Assembly: GCA_002686115.1 (NCBI GenBank) | Contig: NZAF01000153.1 | Coordinates: 1 to 11,006, forward strand | DNA: 11,006 bases | From: Halobacteriovorax sp. | Lineage (GTDB): Bacteria; Bdellovibrionota; Bacteriovoracia; Bacteriovoracales; Bacteriovoracaceae | Reading direction: 5' to 3' | Shown: one piece after another, positions 1 through 6,947 of the stretch | How positions within the stretch are numbered: the first letter of the stretch is position 1 | How the letters are laid out: every line of letters begins with the position of its first letter | The notes under the pieces: generated by a model | Database searches by the model: none | What the model was told of the DNA's origin: nothing | Seen by the model: the letters and a program-made list of their open reading frames with translations, nothing else | Translations under genes and position numbers: made by a program

Positions 1-1098
1 ATAAAATCAAAGAGTAAAGCAAGAAAAATTCAGTCACAGCGTGGTGTTGTAAAAGCAAGAGGAGGCGGTCCTGCAACAAAACATGCTCAGCTTGCTGGTC
101 AAGCACTAAACACTTTCTTTAATCCATTCCCAGAAGCAGCAGCATTTCAAGCACCATTGAAACTTGCATGGAAGACTGTTTTGGGAGAAGGAGGAAAAGC
201 CGTAATTAATCCAAGAACCAAAAAACCTTTAAGAAAAGCAAATGTTGCATTGCAACCAACTGAAGGTGCAGTTGAAGTATTCGAAGGAGGCATGCCAGGC
301 ATTTTGGGAACACCAATAGGAACAGGTCAGTATCCAATATCATTTGTAAAAACTGGAGATAAAATAGTAAAAAAGGTAGGCAAGAAAAAAGTATTCACAT
401 CTGCAGTTGCTGGTGATGCGGCAGAGACAATGCGACCAGATATGAATCCATATGGATATGCATCACTCGTAAAGCCAGGCGGCGAAGAAGATTTTGCAGC
501 AGCAGGAGCATGGTGGTCAGATTATACTAAATTGGTAATTTCAGGTAAAGTGGAAAAGGGTACAGGACAGCCAGGATATGGTAAAGGCGGTGTAGGTCCG
601 TCAGAGCAACAAAAATCACAGCCAGGTTGGTACACGAAACCTAAAGCTGGACAAGGTGAGTATAAAGTTTCTAGTAAGGCAGGAGATTATCGTGTTATGG
701 CTGGAAAAGGTAAAACAAAAACATGGATAGGTGGTTCAACTCGTTTAGAAGGAGGTTCACAGCCAGGCGGTGCGTATGCATTTAAGCAGTGGTTTGATAA
801 ATTATTACCATCAGAACAAACTCATGTTAAAAAAACATTCTTAGGCGAAGGAGGATTATACAAATCTGTATTAGATTCAGAGAGAGGTGCAAGATGGACA
901 GGAAAATCAAAGCCTCCAAAACCAAAACCATCTGATATGAATGTTATATGGAAAACTCTCACACCTGAAGTACAGACACAGGCTTTGGGAGCCTCATCAG
1001 AAGCACAGAGATTGTCATATCAAAAATGGGGTTTCAGAGGAATGAACCCAACAGACAAGAAATCGTTACTCAAAAAGGCAGGTATCGATTTCGAGTAG
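1..1098 (+). CDS. Partial Gly/Lys-rich protein of unknown function (5' end outside window)
   Basis: The frame is open from base 1 to the TAG at 1096-1098, so the gene begins upstream of the window; at least 365 residues are visible. A TTG at 157 could be read as a start, but the codons before it are open and have the same composition, so I treat them as coding. The protein is rich in Lys, Gly, Pro and Gln, with scattered aromatic residues (AWWSDY, PGWYTKP) and repeated GEGG turns (LGEGGKA near the visible start, LGEGGLY later). I see no catalytic motif, cysteine pair or clear membrane helix. It is followed after 12 bases by another low-complexity gene and leads a four-gene block, which suggests a structural or surface role. 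That role is inference; no family is recognised. Confidence 0.75.
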   Translation: MKSKSKARKIQSQRGVVKARGGGPATKHAQLAGQALNTFFNPFPEAAAFQAPLKLAWKTVLGEGGKAVINPRTKKPLRKANVALQPTEGAVEVFEGGMPGILGTPIGTGQYPISFVKTGDKIVKKVGKKKVFTSAVAGDAAETMRPDMNPYGYASLVKPGGEEDFAAAGAWWSDYTKLVISGKVEKGTGQPGYGKGGVGPSEQQKSQPGWYTKPKAGQGEYKVSSKAGDYRVMAGKGKTKTWIGGSTRLEGGSQPGGAYAFKQWFDKLLPSEQTHVKKTFLGEGGLYKSVLDSERGARWTGKSKPPKPKPSDMNVIWKTLTPEVQTQALGASSEAQRLSYQKWGFRGMNPTDKKSLLKKAGIDFE

Positions 1099-1110
1099 TG
1101 GTGAATCTAA

Positions 1111-2010
1111 TTGGTAAGAAGAGCACCGATACGAAGAGCAAAACCGAGCGGTAAAGTGCACGGTCCAAAACACAGACCTAGTAGTAATACAGTCTTTGCT
1201 GGCGGACGACAATCACATCCAAAACCAACAAAAAAAGCATCGCCAAAGAAAAAACATGTAGTACACAAAGCAAAAACATCGTCAAATAAATCATGGTCAT
1301 TTCTTCCACAAGCTCATGCAAGTTCAACACCAAGTACAGCAGGAAAATTTAATCCTCCTGGCTGGACAGGTCAACAAGATTATGGTACACCAAGATGGCA
1401 CAAGTCTCAAAAAGGAGAATTAGGTAAAGCAATTGCATCTTCTAAGAAACAACATCCACAAGCATGGATGACAGCGACAGGTCCAAAAGGATTACAACAA
1501 CCACAACAAAGTGGTATACATACAATGTCACATACTCCAACTCCTGCACCAACAACAACAAAACAGGCAGGTTACAGAGGAACAACAATTTATGCAACAC
1601 AGCCTGATGGACATACATTCAAGATTCAAAGAAAACTATCACTGCAAGACAGGCAGTATTATAGAGAACATGGAGTCAAACTATCAACAAGAAAACCTTC
1701 TACAGTTAGAAAACAGCAAGAGTTATCAGATGTGTTTGGTGTTACAACATTTACTACATTAGGTCATGAGTCAACAACACCTCGTGATTTATCAGCACAG
1801 ACAATGACTAAAACAAGAAAAGAACAACAGAAACTATCTGACAAATATGGTATTACAACATACAATAAAGATGGTTCTGTATCAACAATTCCAAGAGAGC
1901 AGCAACAACAAGAACAACAACAGCAATCTAAAGGTGCTTGGTGGTGGGATTCACCATTCACGGTTTCTGCTGAGAAAGATAAGAAAGAGAAACCATGGGG
2001 ATGGTGGTAA
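1111..2010 (+). CDS. Basic Pro/Gln/Thr-rich protein with an internal ~37-residue repeat
   Basis: 299 residues, beginning with TTG at 1111 just after an in-frame TAA; GGTGA at 1100-1104 is a plausible ribosome binding site. The first ~60 residues are strongly basic (KPTKKASPKKKHVVHK). The middle is Gln/Thr/Pro-rich and probably disordered. Two related segments begin at about residue 201 (KQQELSDVFGVTT) and residue 238 (EQQKLSDKYGITT), each ending in a TPR or IPR sequence, and look like a duplicated module. A poly-Gln tract follows. The C-terminus is Trp-rich (GAWWWDSPF and a final PWGWW). There is no signal peptide or membrane segment. It sits between similar genes in one transcription unit. 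A nucleoprotein or virion-associated role would fit the basic N-terminus, but the function is unknown. Confidence 0.75.
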   Translation: MVRRAPIRRAKPSGKVHGPKHRPSSNTVFAGGRQSHPKPTKKASPKKKHVVHKAKTSSNKSWSFLPQAHASSTPSTAGKFNPPGWTGQQDYGTPRWHKSQKGELGKAIASSKKQHPQAWMTATGPKGLQQPQQSGIHTMSHTPTPAPTTTKQAGYRGTTIYATQPDGHTFKIQRKLSLQDRQYYREHGVKLSTRKPSTVRKQQELSDVFGVTTFTTLGHESTTPRDLSAQTMTKTRKEQQKLSDKYGITTYNKDGSVSTIPREQQQQEQQQQSKGAWWWDSPFTVSAEKDKKEKPWGWW

Positions 2011-2013
2011 ACT

Positions 2014-2262
2014 GTGCCTAAAAAAAGAAGTTCTGGCTACCAAGGTTTAGGTGGAAATAGTTTTCAAGAAGACATGGAGAGAGGTTTAGGTAAGAGAGGT
2101 AATAGTGGTGAAGAATCACAGGGTTTCAATCAAGATTTTGGCGGTAATAGTTTTGGTGAAGATGTCGATGCAGGATTAGGTAAAACATCACAGAAAAAGA
2201 AAAAAGCAGGTCCTAAGAATATTTTAGATGAATGGACAGATGCTGCTGGAGGCGGTTGGTAA
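2014..2262 (+). CDS. Small Gly/Ser-rich protein with a duplicated GGNSF-ED-GLGK motif
   Basis: 82 residues, starting with GTG at 2014 three bases after the preceding stop. The sequence holds two copies of a ~17-residue motif: GLGGNSFQEDMERGLGK (about residues 11-27) and DFGGNSFGEDVDAGLGK (about 41-57). A basic stretch (KTSQKKKKAG) and a short C-terminus ending GGGW follow. The stop overlaps the next start as TAATG (2260-2264), so the two genes are probably translationally coupled. No known family is recognised. The terminal Trp echoes the Trp-rich end of the preceding protein. It is probably a small structural or scaffold-like partner of the neighbouring low-complexity proteins, which is inference. 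Confidence 0.7.
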   Translation: MPKKRSSGYQGLGGNSFQEDMERGLGKRGNSGEESQGFNQDFGGNSFGEDVDAGLGKTSQKKKKAGPKNILDEWTDAAGGGW

Positions 2263-4649
2263 TGCCACATGTTTTCGTTACTAAGAAGGTTTTAAAACAA
2301 AAAGGAGATCCAAATAGACAGCCTGGAAAAAGAAAACACTCTCCAACTAGAAAACCCATTAAACGTGCTGCACCACCTAAACCAAAAATAAAACGACAGG
2401 TAAAGAAACCATCAATACGTCAAGTGCGTGGTCCTGCAAAGGGTCCATTAGTTACAAAAAAAGGTGGGAAACCATTTCAAATTATACAGGAAGCACATGC
2501 TTTTCAAATGCCATTCAGATCATATCTTGCACCACTCGTGAAAGACGGTCGGTTTGTAGTTAGCAAAAAAACAGGTCATACAAAAAAGAGAGGTGTGGTT
2601 TTTACAACAAAAACATCATTAGAACAATCAAAGATTGCAAGAGGTCCAGAACAAGTGAAAGACGAAAAGAAATTTTGGAGAGAGCAAAAACTTGTCACTG
2701 GTGATCTATCACAAGGTGGTCTTAAAACTGGCTCACGTACACATCAAGCTGATACATATGGAAGATTGTTTAAGGAAGACAAGGTAAAACCAAATGAGTT
2801 TACACAGACAACACCAGGTTATTTTGCTATACCAGAGAACACAGGATTTAATCCACCAAGAAAATGGATTAAGTTAAAGACAAAGAAAGTTAAAACATCT
2901 AAAAAATTAGTTGCAGCCAAAGCACCAGACATTCAACCGCCTATAATTACAAAAGGTGAAAGAAAAAGATTGCTTAAAGGTACAGGTAGTAAGAAGATGG
3001 ATACATTCTTCGGTGCAGGTATTGCAGCAGGTGTAGGTGGTGCATGGGAGCAGTTCTCAGATACTATTTCGTATAATCCATTACCATATGCTGCAGCTTT
3101 CATAGGTCCAAGTGTAGCTAAAAAAGTATTGAAGCCAACTTCAACACTTGATGTTACAGATGCATTGAAAACTATTTGGCGGAAAGGAGCTAAAAATAGA
3201 ATGAATAAATTCAAGAATGTCAAAGAACTTGATAAACGTATAACTTATCTTGACAAAGAACTTACTGCTGCAAAATCAGGAGCAAAAGCATACGATGATT
3301 TCACAGGATATTCCAAACAACCACAATCAAAGAGAGGGACTAGATCAATAGAACTATCATGGGGTCAGCAAGCACCATCAACAGCAGAAGTTAACCAAGT
3401 AACAGGTGAGACAAAAATAATTCCAAGTTCAAAGACGGTAGGGGAATCAATGATCAGTAAAATAGAATTGGAAAAACTGACACTAGAAACTCATAGACTG
3501 GCATGGGATACACAAAAAGAAGTTATTAAAACAGGAGCTGATATTCCAACAAAATTACCACCAGGATATAATATAATGGCATCAAGTCCTACTGGAACTC
3601 AAGTGATTGGAAAAGCTGACGGACCTGCTAGTGCATGGTATAATACTGCTATGCCTGGGCAGAAATCTAAGATGGTAAAGAAAGGAACAAAAACTACTGC
3701 ATCTTCACCACCATCAGATCCTAAGAAAAGTGTTACTACATCTGCAGGTGCTGGTGTGCCAAAACCTAAAGATGATGATCCAACAGCGATGTTCGCACCT
3801 GGCGGTAAAAAAGATATTAAACTTGAACCGACACCAAAACCGTCAGTTGCTGACGATATTTCAATACCAGGAGGAACAATAAAAGGTCATTCTATGCCAG
3901 AAGGAAAGAAAGGTGCAAAGAAAGCACTCAAGTATATGGGTGGAGCTGCAGCAGGAATAATAGGATTGGCAGGACTTAGTGAAGTTAATAAGGCATTCCC
4001 TTGGTTTACCCCAACACCACCAGGTGAACAACAAACACAGCCAAGCCAACAAACACAGCCAAGCCAACAAGCACCACCAGGTGAACAAACAGCACCAGTA
4101 ATTGGAGCCTCAACTCAACAACATTTGGAAAATTTGGGTGTTACAGTTCCACAAGTTAAAACAGTCGAAGAACTTCTTGCAGAAGGTAAATATGTTGAAG
4201 CACAAAATCAAGCGTTGGCAAATAGAGGTCTTGATTCAAAGGGTAATGCCATTCAAACAACAGGACCTACACCGATGCCAGGATTCAAATCAAATTTAGC
4301 ATGGGAGCAAGGACTTAAAAATCCAGCATACAAGAGTGTCAAATCAGCAAAATGGGTAGTAGCCCCAGGAGGTGTCGGTTCAATCGAAAGAGGTGATCAG
4401 TGGGTTAAGCTTGGCATGACAGGTGTGTCAGCAGTGCAAGTTGAAGCAATGTATTTGAGACAAGCGAAGATACAACAACTAAACGCATTGCACAAAGAGA
4501 TGAACATAGAAATGAATGCAAAGGGTGGTGATCTTCTTGGAAGAGCAGAAGTAGCTGCAAAGTTCTACAAGAAAAATTCAGACATGATGGGTTCATTACC
4601 ATCACAGTACAAAACAATTCTTGATAACAGAGCAAGATACGAGAAATAA
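2262..4649 (+). CDS. Large Lys/Pro-rich protein with two hydrophobic patches and a QTQPSQ repeat
   Basis: 795 residues from the ATG at 2262, which overlaps the previous stop; the longer reading from 2232 would lie inside the preceding gene and is rejected. Visible layout: a very basic, Pro-rich N-terminus (to about residue 70); a mixed region; a Gly/Ala hydrophobic patch near residues 248-295 (GAGIAAGVGGAW, then NPLPYAAAFIGPS); a Lys/Asp/Pro linker; a second hydrophobic segment at about 559-571 (GGAAAGIIGLAGL), possibly one membrane helix; a Gln/Pro tract with perfect DNA repeats; and a more globular C-terminus. No enzyme motif was seen. It is the largest gene of the block and may be a virion, tail or attachment protein, but this is inference from size and composition. 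Its stop codon lies inside the next promoter. Confidence 0.75.
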   Translation: MPHVFVTKKVLKQKGDPNRQPGKRKHSPTRKPIKRAAPPKPKIKRQVKKPSIRQVRGPAKGPLVTKKGGKPFQIIQEAHAFQMPFRSYLAPLVKDGRFVVSKKTGHTKKRGVVFTTKTSLEQSKIARGPEQVKDEKKFWREQKLVTGDLSQGGLKTGSRTHQADTYGRLFKEDKVKPNEFTQTTPGYFAIPENTGFNPPRKWIKLKTKKVKTSKKLVAAKAPDIQPPIITKGERKRLLKGTGSKKMDTFFGAGIAAGVGGAWEQFSDTISYNPLPYAAAFIGPSVAKKVLKPTSTLDVTDALKTIWRKGAKNRMNKFKNVKELDKRITYLDKELTAAKSGAKAYDDFTGYSKQPQSKRGTRSIELSWGQQAPSTAEVNQVTGETKIIPSSKTVGESMISKIELEKLTLETHRLAWDTQKEVIKTGADIPTKLPPGYNIMASSPTGTQVIGKADGPASAWYNTAMPGQKSKMVKKGTKTTASSPPSDPKKSVTTSAGAGVPKPKDDDPTAMFAPGGKKDIKLEPTPKPSVADDISIPGGTIKGHSMPEGKKGAKKALKYMGGAAAGIIGLAGLSEVNKAFPWFTPTPPGEQQTQPSQQTQPSQQAPPGEQTAPVIGASTQQHLENLGVTVPQVKTVEELLAEGKYVEAQNQALANRGLDSKGNAIQTTGPTPMPGFKSNLAWEQGLKNPAYKSVKSAKWVVAPGGVGSIERGDQWVKLGMTGVSAVQVEAMYLRQAKIQQLNALHKEMNIEMNAKGGDLLGRAEVAAKFYKKNSDMMGSLPSQYKTILDNRARYEK
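4015..4088 (+). repeat. Nested direct repeats encoding a Gln/Pro-rich linker
   Basis: A 17-bp sequence (CACCACCAGGTGAACAA) occurs at 4015-4031 and again at 4072-4088. Between them an 18-bp unit (ACAAACACAGCCAAGCCA) is repeated twice without mismatch at 4031-4066, giving two QTQPSQ hexapeptides flanked by PPGEQ on each side. The perfect identity suggests recent slippage or duplication, and copy number could vary between relatives. It lies just after the second hydrophobic segment of the 795-residue protein and probably acts as a flexible linker. Confidence 0.85.
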
Positions 4650-4664
4650 TTTAATTTCAAACAT
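4648..4664 (+). promoter_or_regulatory. Copy 1 of a shared element promoter (AATTTAATTTCAAACAT)
   Basis: One of four near-identical sites in the window (others at 7327, 7654 and 10633). The core starts at 4649, exactly 36 bases before the ATG at 4685, which places it over the BRE/TATA positions if the transcript starts at or next to the start codon, as is common in archaea. It overlaps the TAA stop (4647-4649) of the preceding gene. It probably drives the operon from 4685 to 6889. Confidence 0.7.
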
Positions 4665-4684
4665 ATTATATTCTAGTAGTTTTG

Positions 4685-4828
4685 ATGGTAAGCGTGTCTA
4701 ATGCAGAGTTACGACCGTCAGAACCTAACGATGTGTTATGTATTATTTGCAGTAAACCAGTTAGAGATCATTCTTTTGCTGAACAAAAAAAATGTGCTGA
4801 ACAAATGATGTGGTCAAAGAAATCATAG
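4685..4828 (+). CDS. 47-residue putative zinc-binding protein (CxxC...H...C)
   Basis: A short open frame from ATG 4685 to TAG 4826-4828. The protein contains C19-I-I-C22, H28 and C37, a CCHC-like arrangement that could hold one zinc ion, followed by a short tail ending SKKS. The start is exactly 36 bases from the first base of the promoter core, matching two other copies of that promoter, and the recombinase ATG follows after only four bases. It may be a small DNA-binding regulator or a partner of the recombinase, as often found next to integrases, but that role is inferred. The ligand residues are visible; the fold is not proven. Confidence 0.65.
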   Translation: MVSVSNAELRPSEPNDVLCIICSKPVRDHSFAEQKKCAEQMMWSKKS

Positions 4829-4832
4829 TGAT

Positions 4833-6035
4833 ATGAAACTACGTCTCCCCCCTACTGTTAACGTACAAGAAGTAGTTGCAGAGGAAACTGTAGAAGAACC
4901 TGTTATTGACATTGACGAGGAGATTAAGGAATACATAACAGAAAACAAACCTGAAACAAAAAAACCATACAGGGATTCTATTAATAAACCAAAACTACAA
5001 GCAGATTCGCCAATATTCCTAACAAGTAAGAAACGCTTTGGAAATCTTGAATTAATAAAGACGTTTGTTGAAAAATGCAGGATTAACAAGCTTGGTCCTG
5101 CAAGATATACAGGAAGGCTATTCACGATCTGTAAGGCGTTAAAGGTTCACCCAAAAGAATTAATCGTGAACTTTGAAACGGCTGAAAAACTTTTCCTGGA
5201 CTTTGAAAGTCTATGGGGCAAGATAAACCCAAACAAAACCACTGAAGAATATAGAAAAGCGATTAGGAAGTTCTTAGCGTATAACAAAATCACAATTGAG
5301 CCTAGATCGAAGGCAATCCCAGCCACGACTGATTCTAAGGGTGATTACTCACGAGTTCACCTGAATAACACTGAATTTACTAAGGGATTAGAATACATTG
5401 AAAAACACGCTGGATTTGAGTATAAGGCACTCTATGCTTTGACTCATGAAATGTTCCCAAGACCAGAAACACTATATAATTACATGCCTAATATTGAAAT
5501 CCAATATGCCGATGTTGATGGTAAATCATACCCATATGGCGAGGCTAGTATATATGAGAAAAAACAGAAAAAACATTACGAGAAGATCATACTAGACCCA
5601 AGAGTTTTGAAGATTACTTCTGAATTAAAGAAAAATGTCCCTGTTTGTAATAAACCACCAAAGACAATAGAGAAAACGCTTTCAAAGGTTCTACGGGATT
5701 TTTACAGAGAGTTAGGTAAGATAAATAGTGAAGTAAAGTATGAAAAGGGGCAGGAAGGTTGGCTTTACACAAACCGTCCAATTTATACATTAAGACATTC
5801 GGCAGCTATGCTTTGGATGTCAAGAACCAATTTCAATGCAACATTAGTTGCTAAATTGGGATGGGAAGACCCAAAAACACTTTCAACGTATTATGCTAAA
5901 ACTACGGTGAAGAATGTCATGCAAAGCGGTATGTGTTACTATTGCAGACCACCACAGACTAAGACGAATATGGCTGTATTCTGTTCACCAACACATGCGT
6001 TAGCATACTACTTTAGGGTGTTCAACTTTGCATGA
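4833..6035 (+). CDS. Tyrosine recombinase / integrase with C-terminal Cys-rich extension
   Basis: 400 residues. After an acidic, Lys-rich N-terminal ~65 residues, residues ~75-155 look like a helical core-binding domain (NLELIKTFVEKCRINK onward). The catalytic half shows R210 (FPRPETLYN), the box YTLRHSA with R321 and H322, W344 in LGWEDPKT, and the tyrosine nucleophile, most likely Y353 of STYYAKT. In many family members the first box is HxxR; here the first position is Y318. W in place of the second His is a known variation. The C-terminus adds a CYYC pair and a further Cys (AVFCSP), suggesting a small metal-binding tail. The role is integration/excision or multimer resolution of the element by strand exchange through a 3'-phosphotyrosine. 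I cannot tell whether it is SSV-like, with an attachment site inside the gene. Confidence 0.88.
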   Translation: MKLRLPPTVNVQEVVAEETVEEPVIDIDEEIKEYITENKPETKKPYRDSINKPKLQADSPIFLTSKKRFGNLELIKTFVEKCRINKLGPARYTGRLFTICKALKVHPKELIVNFETAEKLFLDFESLWGKINPNKTTEEYRKAIRKFLAYNKITIEPRSKAIPATTDSKGDYSRVHLNNTEFTKGLEYIEKHAGFEYKALYALTHEMFPRPETLYNYMPNIEIQYADVDGKSYPYGEASIYEKKQKKHYEKIILDPRVLKITSELKKNVPVCNKPPKTIEKTLSKVLRDFYRELGKINSEVKYEKGQEGWLYTNRPIYTLRHSAAMLWMSRTNFNATLVAKLGWEDPKTLSTYYAKTTVKNVMQSGMCYYCRPPQTKTNMAVFCSPTHALAYYFRVFNFA

Positions 6036-6252
6036 GTTATACAAACGTAAACACCCAAAACATAGAATCACAAATCATAAGAAGATATATTTCAATTCAA
6101 CAAAAGACATTCTCTGTCATAATTGTGAAAAAAAATTGATTAATCAGTATATTTTATCATCACCAAACGCTAAATACAGATGCCTGGATTGCGCCGTAAA
6201 GACATCTTTAATAAACAAGATACCAGCCAATATTAGAGAGGCGATGGATTAA
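6028..6252 (+). CDS. 74-residue zinc-ribbon protein
   Basis: The TTG at 6028 starts a frame overlapping the end of the recombinase gene by eight bases. It encodes a basic N-terminus (KRKHPKHR) and two cysteine pairs, C30-HN-C33 and C52-LD-C55, the usual four-ligand pattern of a zinc ribbon, followed by a short helical tail. An ATG at 6032 in another frame gives only a cysteine-free 35-residue product, so the TTG frame is preferred. The stop overlaps the next ATG as TAATG. It probably binds nucleic acid and could regulate transcription or assist the recombinase; the partner is unknown. Confidence 0.75.
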   Translation: MHELYKRKHPKHRITNHKKIYFNSTKDILCHNCEKKLINQYILSSPNAKYRCLDCAVKTSLINKIPANIREAMD

Positions 6253-6356
6253 TGGACTTGAAGTTGATGGTTGGTATAGGATTTACAATAGCTGGCATAG
6301 TAACTGTTATTATATTTACAACACCTGCAGCTGCATTATTTGGTATTAGTCGATGA
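6252..6356 (+). CDS. 34-residue single-helix membrane protein
   Basis: ATG 6252 overlaps the preceding stop (TAATG) and the TGA at 6354-6356 overlaps the next ATG (ATGA). The product has a short charged start (MDLK), a continuous hydrophobic segment of about 20 residues (LMVGIGFTIAGIVTVIIF) and a short tail, as expected for a one-pass membrane peptide. Overlaps on both sides make it a plausible translated gene despite its size. No family is recognised; an envelope or capsid-membrane component is a reasonable guess. Confidence 0.6.
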   Translation: MDLKLMVGIGFTIAGIVTVIIFTTPAAALFGISR

Positions 6357-6589
6357 AGTACAAACCAGACGTTTGGAAGTTAAAAAATGTTATTGAGCAA
6401 CAGAAGGGTATCCAAGCTGCACAAAAAGAAGCACATTATGTTTTGGGTCCAGCAGCACAGTTTAAAGATGCTGATCCACCTAAGAAAAAGCCAAAGAAAG
6501 ATGATGATGTTAGAAAAAGATTAGATGTGCTTGAAGCCAAAGTTAAACGATTAACCAAACGATTATCTAAAGTCGAGAAAGAGATATGA
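6353..6589 (+). CDS. 78-residue Lys-rich protein with C-terminal coiled coil
   Basis: It starts at the ATG overlapping the previous TGA. Residues 1-40 are helical and amphipathic. A very basic linker (PPKKKPKKDDD) follows, then a heptad pattern at about 52-78 (V53, L57, L60, V64, L67, L71, V74, I78) that should form a parallel coiled coil. It is probably oligomeric; the basic linker could touch DNA or lipid head groups. The stop overlaps the next ATG as ATGA. It lies between membrane micro-genes, so it may be an accessory of the same complex. Function is unknown. Confidence 0.75.
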   Translation: MKYKPDVWKLKNVIEQQKGIQAAQKEAHYVLGPAAQFKDADPPKKKPKKDDDVRKRLDVLEAKVKRLTKRLSKVEKEI

Positions 6590-6720
6590 AAAGAAAAAAT
6601 CCGAAGACGGGAAAAGATTCATTGTATGGTAGGGATAAATTTAGAGGTAAAGACATTGGGTCTATTGTAATACAAGTAATAGTTGTATTAATAATCACCA
6701 AGATGTTTTTCTTTCCATGA
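6586..6720 (+). CDS. 44-residue basic, one-pass membrane protein
   Basis: ATG 6586 overlaps the previous stop. The N-terminal ~22 residues are strongly basic (MKRKNPKTGK...RDKFRGK), followed by a hydrophobic helix at about 25-43 (IGSIVIQVIVVLIITKMFFF). The positive-inside rule predicts a cytoplasmic or DNA-facing N-terminus. The TGA at 6718-6720 overlaps the next ATG. This resembles small virion membrane proteins in general character, but no homologue is claimed. Confidence 0.6.
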   Translation: MKRKNPKTGKDSLYGRDKFRGKDIGSIVIQVIVVLIITKMFFFP

Positions 6721-6797
6721 GCTATTATCATCTATTAGTTACAATAGGACTTACTGCAACTGGAATGATGCTTGGTTTTTTGGTAGGATACTATTGA
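6717..6797 (+). CDS. 26-residue membrane micro-protein
   Basis: ATGA overlap with the preceding gene and a TGA at 6795-6797. The product is MSYYHLLV followed by a Gly-containing hydrophobic helix (TIGLTATGMMLGFLVG) ending YY, almost entirely one membrane segment. Placement in an unbroken chain of overlapping genes is the main support; its size alone would not be convincing. Confidence 0.5.
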   Translation: MSYYHLLVTIGLTATGMMLGFLVGYY

Positions 6798-6805
6798 ATA
6801 CAACA

Positions 6806-6889
6806 ATGGAGTGTAGATATGGGATGCATAAGTTGTGTAAGAATTTGAGGGCTTTGGATCTGACCTGCGATTGCGATTGCCATAAATAG
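6806..6889 (+). CDS. Possible 27-residue Cys-rich micro-protein
   Basis: A frame from ATG 6806, eight bases after the previous stop, to TAG 6887-6889. It encodes C3, C11, C21, C23 and C25 plus two His, with a CDCDCH cluster near the end. That density of potential metal ligands is unlikely to be random, yet the frame is very short. Another ATG at 6819 gives a nine-codon alternative in a different frame. It would be the last gene of the recombinase operon. Low confidence. Confidence 0.3.
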   Translation: MECRYGMHKLCKNLRALDLTCDCDCHK

Positions 6890-6894
6890 CCAAA

Positions 6895-6909
6895 TCTTTG
6901 CACCAAAGA
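6895..6909 (+). terminator. Small hairpin after the recombinase operon
   Basis: TCTTTG-CAC-CAAAGA forms a perfect 6-bp stem with a 3-base loop, six bases after the last small frame of the operon. No T-run follows, so termination is uncertain; it may simply mark the operon end. Its TTGCACCAAA also occurs at 8034, again directly after the last gene of an operon. Confidence 0.3.
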
Positions 6910-6910
6910 A

Positions 6911-6925
6911 TTATAACTTAATATG
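6911..6925 (+). promoter_or_regulatory. TATA-like element before the 36-bp array
   Basis: TTATAACTTAATATG lies 37 bases before the first base of the repeat array (6948). That is close to the 36-base spacing seen between the shared promoter and its start points, and both sequences end AATATG. It could start an RNA at the first array unit. Weaker than the four clear promoter copies. Confidence 0.3.
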
Positions 6926-6947
6926 CCTGTATTATTTACAAAATAAG

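Noticed and set aside
1511..2050. Frames at 1511-1762, 1764-1961 (reverse) and 1847-2050
   Set aside because: Shadows of the Gln-rich 299-aa gene; CAA/ACA-rich DNA leaves other frames open.
2232..2261. Upstream ATG start for the 795-aa protein
   Set aside because: It would add ten Cys/Trp/Arg residues inside the preceding gene; ATG 2262 forms the TAATG overlap typical of this element.
2933..5125. Reverse-strand frames at 2933-3223, 3861-4088, 4405-4635 and 4823-5125
   Set aside because: They lie opposite well-supported + strand genes, have skewed Cys/Leu/Ser composition typical of antisense reading, and lack promoters.
6032..6139. 35-codon frame from ATG at 6032
   Set aside because: It overlaps the TTG-started zinc-ribbon frame, which has two cysteine pairs and ends in a TAATG junction; the ATG frame has no motif.
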